NCBI RefSeq assembly: GCF_015352445.1
Contig: NZ_JADKPO010000025.1
Coordinates: forward strand, 1 to 64,000
Direction of reading: 5' to 3'
Length of the DNA stretch: 64,000 nt
DNA from: Nocardioides agariphilus
Lineage (GTDB): Bacteria; Actinomycetota; Actinomycetes; Propionibacteriales; Nocardioidaceae
The notes beneath the pieces are model-generated. The model was not told where the DNA came from, did no database searches, and worked only from the letters and a program-made list of their open reading frames with translations. Shown here in pieces: positions 53,874 to 60,875 of the stretch (its first letter is position 1; each line of letters starts with the position of its first letter). The position numbers and the translations under genes are program-made.

Positions 53874-54380
53874 ATGGACATCTCGACCTTTTACGCGCTG
53901 TTCTCGGCGACCTGCTTCACCCTGCTCGGTCTCTGGTGGAACGTGCTCCAGCTCAACTCGACGTGGATCGGCATCCCGGAGGAGCGCCGGGCGGTGGGCG
54001 GGATCTACCTCACGTTCCTGCTGCCGGCCCTGATGGGGCTGTTCGCACAGGTCGGCGGCACCGAGACGCCGACCGTCTGGCGGGCCAGCTTCATCGCGGT
54101 GGCCGCGGTCGGCTGCTACTCGACCTTGCGACTGATCCGGGTGCTACGCCACTCCAGCGAGCCGAAGCCGCAGGCCAAGTACGTCGCCACGCTCGTGATC
54201 TATCTCCTGGTCGCCTTCATCGGCGCCTATCCCGAGGTCGCCACGGCGTTCGACATGCGCCCGGTGCAGATGGAGGCCATCTTGCTGATCCTGCTGGTGG
54301 TCGTTGGTCACGGCCTGGTCTGGGACTTCATGGTCCGACGCCCACCCGGCGGCGGGCACGTGCGAGGTTCCGACACGTGA
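53874..54380 (+). CDS. Integral membrane protein of 168 aa
   Basis: Four or five predicted membrane helices (FYALFSATCFTLLGLWWNVL, IYLTFLLPALMGLFAQVGG, AVAAVGCYSTLRLIRVLR, YVATLVIYLLVAFIGAY, MEAILLILLVVVGHGLVW). No known family. It is divergent from the nucleotidyltransferase-like gene (41 bp between starts) and overlaps the kinase-like gene downstream by 4 bp. Confidence 0.8.
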   Translation: MDISTFYALFSATCFTLLGLWWNVLQLNSTWIGIPEERRAVGGIYLTFLLPALMGLFAQVGGTETPTVWRASFIAVAAVGCYSTLRLIRVLRHSSEPKPQAKYVATLVIYLLVAFIGAYPEVATAFDMRPVQMEAILLILLVVVGHGLVWDFMVRRPPGGGHVRGSDT

Positions 54381-55132
54381 CCCCCGAGCGGCGCGCCGTG
54401 CTGGGCCGCGTCGCCGACGCTCTGCCCGACCTCGACCGGCCGCTTCTCGTCGTCATCGACGGCGGCGACGGCGCCGGCAAGACCTGGTTCGCAGACGAGC
54501 TGGCCGACGTGCTCCGCCAGCGGCGACGGGTCGCCGTACGCGCCTCGATGGACGACTTCCACCACCCCCGTGCCCATCGCCACGAGCAGGGACGGACGGG
54601 CGAGACGGTCTGGGCGCGATCCTTCGACTATCGGGCGCTGCGCCGCGAGCTGCTCGACCCGTGGGGACGAGGCCCGGGAGCGTCGTACCGCTGTCGCTTC
54701 CACGACCTCACGAGTGATGCCTACGTCGAGGCCGAGGCCGAGGCCGTGCCGGATCGCGGCGTGCTGGTGGTCGACGGTGTCTTCGCCCAGCGCGAGGAAC
54801 TACGTGAGTGCTGGGACGTGGTCGTCTGGCTCGAGGTGCCCGATGAGGAGCGCGTACGTCGAGTGGCCGCGCGGGGTGGCTTCTCCGCCCAGGTCGACGA
54901 TCCGGAGCAGCAGCGGTACCTCGACGCGCAGGCCCTCTACCGGGCTGTCGCCGACCCCGTGCGCTCTGCCGACCTGGTGATCGACAACGCCGACGTCGAC
55001 AGCCCGACGGTCGCCGGTGTGGTTGCGGTGCCACCCGGCTGGCACCGCACGCCCCACGGCCTGCGCCGGGTGATCACCACCGACTCCGCGACGGCCGAGC
55101 GGATCAACCGGCTGCTCGGGCCGCCTTCTTGA
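54377..55132 (+). CDS. P-loop uridine kinase-like protein
   Basis: 251 aa from GTG 54377, which overlaps the previous stop (GTGA). The Walker A motif is GGDGAGKT, then RASMDDFHHPRAHR (uridine kinase-type substrate-binding Asp-Asp), RSFDYRALRRELLDPW, and VLVVDGVFAQREEL, WDVVVWLEVPDEERVRRV. This places it in the uridine/phosphoribulokinase-like P-loop family. Substrate not certain. It ends with a 29-bp convergent overlap with the DUF1801 gene. Confidence 0.85.
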   Translation: MTPERRAVLGRVADALPDLDRPLLVVIDGGDGAGKTWFADELADVLRQRRRVAVRASMDDFHHPRAHRHEQGRTGETVWARSFDYRALRRELLDPWGRGPGASYRCRFHDLTSDAYVEAEAEAVPDRGVLVVDGVFAQREELRECWDVVVWLEVPDEERVRRVAARGGFSAQVDDPEQQRYLDAQALYRAVADPVRSADLVIDNADVDSPTVAGVVAVPPGWHRTPHGLRRVITTDSATAERINRLLGPPS

Positions 55133-55556
55133 CGATCTTGGTGATCTCGCGCTCCTGGGCGGCGCTCAGCTCGGTGATCGCCCAGACGACCGGCCACATC
55201 GAGCCGTCGTCGAGGTCCGCCTCCTGCTCGAAGCCGAGCTGGGCGTAGCGGGTCTTGAACTTGTCGGCGGCCTTGAAGTAGCACACGACCTTCCCGTCGC
55301 TGGCGTAGGCGGGCATGCCGTACCAGGTCTTCGGTGCCAGCCCCGGCGCCGCCGACGTGACGAGCTCATGCACCCGAGCGGCGAGCTCCTTGTCGTGGTC
55401 GGGCATCTCGGCGATCGCGTCGAGGCACGCCTGCGCCTCTGCGGCCGCCTTGTCCTTGGCGCGGCTGCTCGTGCGGACCTCGCTGGCCCGGGCCTGCATG
55501 GCGCTGCGCTCTTCGTCGGTGAACTGGCTGGTGTTCTTCCCGCTCTTGGTGGTCAT
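55104..55556 (-). CDS. DUF1801/YdhG-like protein
   Basis: 150 aa from ATG 55556. An N-terminal Lys/Ser/Thr-rich part precedes the DUF1801 core: LAPKTWYGMPAYASDGKVVCYFKAADKFKTRYAQLGFEQ (core lies at about 70-120). The C-terminal end is helical. These CyaY-like proteins are sometimes called iron chaperones; role unproven. It overlaps the kinase-like gene by 29 bp at the 3' end. No strong ribosome site, so the start is less certain. Confidence 0.82.
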   Translation of the reverse strand: MTTKSGKNTSQFTDEERSAMQARASEVRTSSRAKDKAAAEAQACLDAIAEMPDHDKELAARVHELVTSAAPGLAPKTWYGMPAYASDGKVVCYFKAADKFKTRYAQLGFEQEADLDDGSMWPVVWAITELSAAQEREITKIVKKAARAAG

Positions 55557-55613
55557 GCCCGGTTGACGAACGCGGCTCGAGGTTTGTGACACCTGGCTCG
55601 TGCGACCCTGGGA

Positions 55614-55700
55614 ATGGAGCAACGAGACGAGGTCCTGGCGGCTGCGAAGGCCAGGGCGGAGGCCCTTGCGGAGGCCGACAGCAAGCGACTGACCACACAG
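55614..55700 (+). pseudogene. 5' fragment of a DUF4440/NTF2-like gene
   Basis: ATG 55614 begins MEQRDEVLAAAKARAEAL, with ALAEADSKRL next. This is the N-terminal helix of DUF4440/NTF2-like proteins (the usual next step is LHPRFRW). Instead the match stops at about 55698, and the frame then runs antisense through the end of the XRE gene with no likeness. It seems to be a gene cut by an insertion or deletion, with the cut near 55695. The remainder is not found in the window. Confidence 0.55.
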
Positions 55701-55722
55701 CCCGCGAAGTTCGGGGGGCGCC

Positions 55723-56322
55723 TCACGCGCGTTCGTCGGGGAGGTGTCTCTTCGGCGCCACGCGGAGGTGGGCTCGTTCGCCCTGTTTGCCGACGAGGCT
55801 CAGGAACTCGACCGGTCCGGAACTGGTGGCGCCGAACCAGTGCGGGGTTCGGGTGTCGAACTCTGCGGCTTCGCCGGGCTCGAGGATGAGGTCGTGCTCG
55901 CCGAGCACGAGGCGGAGGCGTCCGCTGAGGACGAAGGCCCAGTCGTAGCCCTCGTGCGTGCGCAGGTCTGGCTTCTGGTCGTCGCCTGGGGGGAGGACGA
56001 ACTTGTAGGCCTGGATCCCGCCTGGGCGTCTGCTCAGAGGCAGGATGGTGCGGCCGTCGTTGGTGGGAAGCGGCCGCAGGTTCACTCGAGGGTCACCGGT
56101 CGGCGGTGCGTCGACCAGCTCGTCGAGCGTCACGCCGTACGAGCGTGCCAGCGGCAGCAGCTGCTCGAGCGTCGGTCGCCGCAGACCGGTTTCAAGCCGA
56201 GACAGGGTGCTGATCGAGATGCCGGTCTCGTCTGCGAGCTCGGTCAGGGTGATCTCGCGCCGCTGACGCAGCTCCTTGAGGCGCGGGCCGACGGCATCGA
56301 GGGTTCTGTCGGTGTCATCCAT
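55723..56322 (-). CDS. XRE-cupin transcriptional regulator
   Basis: 199 aa. An XRE HTH covers ~12-66 (LKELRQRREITLTELADETGISISTLSRLETG), and a C-terminal cupin (~115-185: RTHEGYDWAFVLSGRLRLVLGEH, TPHWFGATSSGPVEFL). Such regulators often sense small polyamine or amino-acid ligands. It is divergent from the methyltransferase and MFS genes; an inverted repeat at 56332-56345 lies directly upstream. It is the left member of a three-gene cassette. Confidence 0.9.
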   Translation of the reverse strand: MDDTDRTLDAVGPRLKELRQRREITLTELADETGISISTLSRLETGLRRPTLEQLLPLARSYGVTLDELVDAPPTGDPRVNLRPLPTNDGRTILPLSRRPGGIQAYKFVLPPGDDQKPDLRTHEGYDWAFVLSGRLRLVLGEHDLILEPGEAAEFDTRTPHWFGATSSGPVEFLSLVGKQGERAHLRVAPKRHLPDERA

Positions 56323-56331
56323 GAGGACAGT

Positions 56332-56345
56332 TTGCCATTCGGCAA
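56332..56345. promoter_or_regulatory. XRE operator candidate
   Basis: TTGCC-ATTC-GGCAA is a perfect 5-bp inverted repeat, 9 bp upstream of the XRE start, with a related TTTGCGAA nearby at 56351. It fits HTH_3 operators in position and size. It lies 84 bp before the divergent methyltransferase. Confidence 0.55.
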
Positions 56346-56428
56346 GAATGTTTGCGAATCCGCCTGGTGAGAGTCATTCTCCTTGCTGTGCCGCAGACGG
56401 CGGCCGCACAGCCCCGGGAGACAGCACC

Positions 56429-57079
56429 GTGGACCACACCTTCGACAAGAACTACTGGGACGACATCTGGTCAGGCGAGCGTGCGAGCGCGATGAGCACC
56501 AGCGACCCGAACCCTCACCTCGTCGGCCAGGTCGGGAACCTGAAACCAGGCTCGGCCATCGACGCCGGCTGCGGCGCGGGTGCCGAGGCGATCTGGCTGG
56601 CCTCGGCCGGATGGTCCGTCACCGCGGTGGACGTATCCGAGGCCGCACTCGCCTACGGCGAGCACCGCGCAGCCGAGGCAGGCGCCGGCGACCGCGTGCA
56701 GTGGGTGCAGGCTGACCTGTCGACCTGGGAACCCGGACAGCGCTACGACCTCGTCACCACCCACTACGCACATCCCGCGATCCCCCAGCTCGAGTTCTAC
56801 CGCCGCATCGCCTCCTGGGTCGCGCCTCACGGCACCCTCCTCATCGTCGGCCACCTCCACCACGACAGCACCCACCAGCACCGACACGGCCACGAGAGCG
56901 AGTACGGCGACCAGCCCCCGGCGGAGGCGTCCTCGACCGTGAGGGCGATCACGGCGCTGCTCGACCCTCAGACCTGGCAGATCGTGACCGCTGAGGAATC
57001 GCAACGGACCATGACGGGCCCGGGCGGTCACGAGACCACCACCCACGACGTCGTCGTCCGCGCCACCCGCCGCAACTAG
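56429..57079 (+). CDS. SAM-dependent methyltransferase
   Basis: 216 aa from GTG 56429 with GGGAG 8 nt upstream. Start VDHTFDKNYWDDIWSG, SAM motif I AIDAGCGAGAEAIWLA, VTAVDVSEAAL (motif II), WVAPHGTLLIVGHL (post-motif). A His-rich stretch (HLHHDSTHQHRHGHE) in the C-terminal half could bind a metal. The substrate is unknown. The gene is under the XRE operator and followed by the MFS transporter after 79 bp, consistent with modification plus export of a small molecule. Confidence 0.88.
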   Translation: MDHTFDKNYWDDIWSGERASAMSTSDPNPHLVGQVGNLKPGSAIDAGCGAGAEAIWLASAGWSVTAVDVSEAALAYGEHRAAEAGAGDRVQWVQADLSTWEPGQRYDLVTTHYAHPAIPQLEFYRRIASWVAPHGTLLIVGHLHHDSTHQHRHGHESEYGDQPPAEASSTVRAITALLDPQTWQIVTAEESQRTMTGPGGHETTTHDVVVRATRRN

Positions 57080-57158
57080 CCAACCCGCCCCCAACGCGCG
57101 CCTGCCCGCCTGCCGCACCGGCACGGCGGCGACGAACCGCGCTCGGAGAGAGGAACCC

Positions 57159-58751
57159 GTGAAACACCACCATCCGTCGACCACCGGCCACGCCCGTACC
57201 ACGATCGAGGACCCCCGCAAGAGGCGTGCGGTCCTGGTCGCCGTCTGCGTGGCCCTCATGGCCGTCATCTCCTCCGTCACTGGGCTCAACGTCGCCCAGC
57301 CCGAGCTCGCGGTCGACTTCGACGCCTCGCAGAGTGAGGTCCTGTGGTTCATCAACCTCTACACACTCAGCCTCGCAGCACTCCTGCTGCCGCTCGGTGC
57401 GCTCGGTGACCGGTGGGGCCGCAAGCCCATGCTTCTCGCCGGACTGACAGTCTTCGGCATCGCCAACGCTGCCGCCGCGTTCGCCACCTCCACCGAGATG
57501 ATGCTGGCATGCCGATTCGCCGCCGGCGTCGGCGCCGCAATGATCATGCCGGTCACGCTGGCCGTCATCACCTCCACGTTCCCTGAAGAAGAACGAGGCA
57601 AGGGAATCGGCGCATGGACCGCGGTCGGCGGCGGAGGCGGCCTGCTCGGCATGTATCTGTCCGCAGTCCTGGTCGACATCGCCTCCTGGCGGTTGCTGTT
57701 CGCCCTTCCCGTCGCCCTGGTGGTCATCGCCGTCGCCATGACGCTCCGGTCGGTGCCCAACACCCGAGAACTCGCCCCTCACCGCTTCGACACACTCGGC
57801 TCAGTCGCGTCCGTCTTCGCGGTCCTCGGCCTCGTCTACGCCCTCCACGAAGGCCCGGTCCATGGATGGTCCGAGCCGCCAACGCTCGCAGCGCTCGCCA
57901 TGGGCATCGCCGGCACCGTCGGGTTCATCGCCTGGGAGCGCCGTCAGACTGCTCCATTGCTCGACATCCGCCTGTTCCAAGACCGGCGCCTGGCCGCCGG
58001 GTCCCTCTCCATCCTGACCGTCTTCGGAGTCCAGGCCGGCATCCTCGTCGTCCTGTTCCCCTACCTCCAGATCGTCCTCGGCTGGTCGGCCCTGCACGCC
58101 ACCGTCGGGATGCTGCCCATGGCCGTCTTGATGATGGCCTCCTCGGTCCTCGCCCCCAGAGTCGCTCAACGCGCCCGCCACCGCCCGACCATGGCCCTCG
58201 GCGTTGCACTCGTGACAGCCGGCTTGGTCCTGATGGCAAGCCTGATCACCGTCGATGGCGGCTACCTGACCGTGCTGCCCGGCATCCTGACCCTCGGTTT
58301 CGGCATGGGACTGGCCATGACCCCCTCCACCGAAGCCATCACCAGCTCTCTACCTCGAGCCAAGCAAGGACTCGCCTCCGCCCTCAACGACGTGACCCGA
58401 GAATTCGGCACCGCCATCGGCGTTGCCCTGCTCGGCGCAGTCCTCACCGCCGGCTACCGCAGCGCGATCGAACCCCAACTCGTCGGAGTACCGGATGACG
58501 TCGCCGGACCCGTCCGCGATGGCCTCGCCAACGCAGTCGCGGCAGCAGGCGACCGCGGCGACAGCTCGATCGCCATAGTCGACGCCGCCCGACAAGCGTT
58601 CGTCGACGGCTGGCAGCACGCCATGTGGGCCGGCGCCACAGCCATGACCGCCCTCTTCCTGGTCATCGTCATCCGCCCGAAGTACCCAGTCCCACCCGAA
58701 CCGAACACTCCACTCACCACCTGGGCGTCACCAGACCACCAGCGTCATTGA
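57159..58751 (+). CDS. MFS exporter, DHA2 (EmrB/QacA) family
   Basis: 530 aa with 14 predicted membrane helices. GTG 57159 has GAGAGAGG upstream. MFS motif LGALGDRWGRKPML follows helix 2; the motif C region AAMIMPVTLAVI lies in helix 5. These proton-driven exporters pump lipophilic toxins or drugs. Codon use seems a little less GC-biased than in neighbouring genes (more ATC/CTC mixed with CTA, ACA, TCT), which hints at recent arrival; that is an impression, not a measurement. Confidence 0.9.
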   Translation: MKHHHPSTTGHARTTIEDPRKRRAVLVAVCVALMAVISSVTGLNVAQPELAVDFDASQSEVLWFINLYTLSLAALLLPLGALGDRWGRKPMLLAGLTVFGIANAAAAFATSTEMMLACRFAAGVGAAMIMPVTLAVITSTFPEEERGKGIGAWTAVGGGGGLLGMYLSAVLVDIASWRLLFALPVALVVIAVAMTLRSVPNTRELAPHRFDTLGSVASVFAVLGLVYALHEGPVHGWSEPPTLAALAMGIAGTVGFIAWERRQTAPLLDIRLFQDRRLAAGSLSILTVFGVQAGILVVLFPYLQIVLGWSALHATVGMLPMAVLMMASSVLAPRVAQRARHRPTMALGVALVTAGLVLMASLITVDGGYLTVLPGILTLGFGMGLAMTPSTEAITSSLPRAKQGLASALNDVTREFGTAIGVALLGAVLTAGYRSAIEPQLVGVPDDVAGPVRDGLANAVAAAGDRGDSSIAIVDAARQAFVDGWQHAMWAGATAMTALFLVIVIRPKYPVPPEPNTPLTTWASPDHQRH

Positions 58752-58792
58752 GCCGCCTTGGACGCGCCGATCGGACGGCGCGTACTCACTGC

Positions 58793-58822
58793 TTGACATG
58801 TGACCATTCGGTCACCTATCGT
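58793..58822 (+). promoter_or_regulatory. Promoter and embedded operator for a leaderless ArsR operon
   Basis: TTGACA (58793-58798) and TATCGT (58817-58822) have an 18-bp spacer. Between them a perfect palindrome GTGACC-ATTC-GGTCAC covers 58800-58815. The ArsR GTG start at 58830 is 8 bp after the -10 box, about where transcription should begin, so the mRNA would have no leader. Confidence 0.7.
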
Positions 58823-58829
58823 CACGCAC

Positions 58830-59150
58830 GTGGGCGACGACGACCACGTCTTCAAGGCACTGGCAGACCCGACGCGCAGGCTGCTGCTCGACCGGCTCTT
58901 CGAGCGCGACGGGCGGACGCTGGGCGACCTCGAGTCGCAGGTCGAGATGTCGCGCTTCGGGGTGATGAAGCACCTGCGGGTGCTCGAGGACGCCGGTCTC
59001 GTCGTCACCCGGAAGTCGGGACGGGAGAAGCTGCACTACCTCAACCCGGTGCCGATCCGCCTGGTGCACGACCGCTGGATCGACAAGTACACCGAGCGCC
59101 GCGTTTCGGCGCTCACCGATCTGAAGCGCGAGCTGGAGGGAACCGCATGA
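58830..59150 (+). CDS. ArsR-family repressor
   Basis: 106 aa from GTG 58830. The winged HTH is DDHVFKALADPTRRLLLDRLF, LESQVEMSRFGVMKHLRVLEDAGLVV, with the wing REKLHYLNPVPI. No Cys-based metal site. It is of the SRPBCC-linked ArsR type common in actinobacteria. It overlaps the AHSA1-type gene by 4 bp. A palindrome sits inside its own promoter, implying auto-repression. Confidence 0.9.
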   Translation: MGDDDHVFKALADPTRRLLLDRLFERDGRTLGDLESQVEMSRFGVMKHLRVLEDAGLVVTRKSGREKLHYLNPVPIRLVHDRWIDKYTERRVSALTDLKRELEGTA

Positions 59151-59587
59151 CCACGACCGAGACGCAGACGACGCAGATCTACCGGATCGCCATCGAGGCG
59201 ACGCCCGAGGCGATCTGGGAGGCGATCACCACTTCGGAGTTCACCCAGCGGTTCTTCTTCGGCGCCCGCCACACGGTGACCGCGGAGCGCTACCTCTCGC
59301 TCAGCCCCGAGGGCGAGGTCTGGGCCGACGAGCCCGTCGAGGAGTTCGACCCGCCGCGCCGACTCGTGCACGGCTGGCACTCCGAGTACGACGAGGAGCT
59401 GGCCGCCGAGGCCCGAAGCCGCGTGGCCTGGGAGATCGAGCCCCAGGACGACGGCAGCTGCCTGCTCACGCTGGTCCACGACCGTCTCGAGGGCGCGCCC
59501 AAGACCGCTGCCTCTGTGGCGGGCGGCTGGATGACGGTGCTCGGTCGGCTCAAGAGCCTCCTGGAGACGGGGGACGCGGGTGCCTGA
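59147..59587 (+). CDS. SRPBCC (AHSA1-like) domain protein
   Basis: 146 aa from ATG 59147. AHSA1/START-like fold: YRIAIEATPEAIWEAITTSEFTQRFFFGA at the start and VEEFDPPRRLVHGW in the middle, VAGGWMTVLGRLKSLLETG at the end. These proteins bind hydrophobic ligands in a central cavity. ArsR-SRPBCC pairs are very common and this one is co-translated (ATGA). The YciI gene downstream overlaps by 8 bp. Confidence 0.9.
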   Translation: MTTTETQTTQIYRIAIEATPEAIWEAITTSEFTQRFFFGARHTVTAERYLSLSPEGEVWADEPVEEFDPPRRLVHGWHSEYDEELAAEARSRVAWEIEPQDDGSCLLTLVHDRLEGAPKTAASVAGGWMTVLGRLKSLLETGDAGA

Positions 59588-59921
59588 GCTGTCCTTCGAC
59601 GAGTTCACGATCTCGCTGCTGGTCAGCGGTGCACGGCCCAACGACGCGCGGCTGCAGGATGCGCACCTGGCGCACCTGGCCCATCTCCACAAGTCGGGCG
59701 TGCTGCTGGCCGGAGGTCCGTTGAGCGACCCAGCGGGAGAGTTGCGGGGACTCAGCATCCTCAACGTGCCGCCCGACGAGGCGAGACGACTCAAGGAGGA
59801 GGACGAGGCGGTCCGGGCAGGGGTGTTCTCGGTGCGGGTGATGCCGTGGATGATCCCGGCCGGGGCGGTGAGCTTTACGCCCACGTTCTTCCCGCGCTCG
59901 ATGAAGGATGTCACCGGTTAG
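59580..59921 (+). CDS. YciI family protein
   Basis: 113 aa from GTG 59580. YciI-like ferredoxin fold: FTISLLVSGARPNDARLQDAHLAHLAHLHKSGVLLAGGPL, then DEDEAVRAGVFSVRVMPW. A His near the start and an Asp in the GGPLSD loop resemble the putative YciI active-site dyad. Role unproven. It is last in the ArsR operon, overlapping the SRPBCC gene by 8 bp. Confidence 0.85.
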   Translation: MPELSFDEFTISLLVSGARPNDARLQDAHLAHLAHLHKSGVLLAGGPLSDPAGELRGLSILNVPPDEARRLKEEDEAVRAGVFSVRVMPWMIPAGAVSFTPTFFPRSMKDVTG

Positions 59922-59957
59922 TTGCCCGGCGACGGAGTTGTCTGACAATCTGCCGCC

Positions 59958-60875
59958 GTGGACGTGAGCCTGATCGGAGTACCCACCGACGTCGGCGCCA
60001 GTGTCGTCGGCTGCCGCCTCGGGCCCGGAGCCTTGCGGCTCGCAGGCATCCAGGAGGCCCTGGAGAGGTTCGGGGCCGACGTCAAGGACTGCGGTGACGT
60101 CTCCGGTCCGGTCAACCCGATGGCGCCTCCGGTCGACGGCTACCGGCATCTCCCGGAGGTCATCAAGTGGAACGAGGCGCTCTTCGATGCCGTCTACGGC
60201 GAGGTGTCGGTCGGGCGGATGCCGATCATGCTGGGCGGTGACCACTGTCTGGCCATCGGTTCGGTCAGCGCCGTCGCGCGCTACTGCCGTGAGCAGGGCC
60301 GGCCGATGCGGCTGCTGTGGTTCGACGCCCACGCCGACTACAACACCGCGTCGATCACGCCATCGGGCAACATGCACGGCATGCCCGTCGCGGTCCTGAC
60401 CGGCCACGGTCCGCAGGAGCTGGTGGAGCTGTCGGGCGAGGTGCCCGCACTCGCACCCCACCACGTCCGCGAGATCGGGCTGCGCGACGTCGACCTCGGC
60501 GAGAAGCGGCTGCTGCACGAGCAGCAGATCGAGGTCTTCGACATGCGCTACCTCGACGAGGTCGGCGTGCGTGAGGCGATGCGGATGGCTCTCGACGACC
60601 TCGAGCCGGACACGCACCTGCACGTCAGCCTCGATCTCGACTTCCTCGACGACACCATCGCGCCCGGAGTCGGTACTCCGGTCCGGGGCGGCCCGACGTA
60701 CCGAGAAGCCCACCTGTGCATGGAGATGATCGCCGACACCGGTCGGCTGGGCAGCCTCGACATCGTCGAGCTCAACCCCGCCCTCGACGTCAAGAGCGAG
60801 ACCGCACACCTCGCCGTCGACCTGGTGGAGAGCCTGTTCGGGAAGAGCACGCTGCTACGTGTTCACCAGCGCTGA
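59958..60875 (+). CDS. rocF: Arginase (ureohydrolase family)
   Basis: 305 aa from GTG 59958. It hydrolyses arginine to ornithine and urea with a two-Mn centre. Mn-binding motifs: GGDHCLAIGS (~93), WFDAHADYNT (~118), SLDLDFLDD (~225) with the two Asp, and the later ELNPALD. A close agmatinase or formimidoylglutamase is possible, but the length and DVGA, GPGALRLAGI segments fit arginase. It is convergent with the membrane spermidine-synthase-like gene (21-bp overlap). Confidence 0.9.
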   Translation: MDVSLIGVPTDVGASVVGCRLGPGALRLAGIQEALERFGADVKDCGDVSGPVNPMAPPVDGYRHLPEVIKWNEALFDAVYGEVSVGRMPIMLGGDHCLAIGSVSAVARYCREQGRPMRLLWFDAHADYNTASITPSGNMHGMPVAVLTGHGPQELVELSGEVPALAPHHVREIGLRDVDLGEKRLLHEQQIEVFDMRYLDEVGVREAMRMALDDLEPDTHLHVSLDLDFLDDTIAPGVGTPVRGGPTYREAHLCMEMIADTGRLGSLDIVELNPALDVKSETAHLAVDLVESLFGKSTLLRVHQR

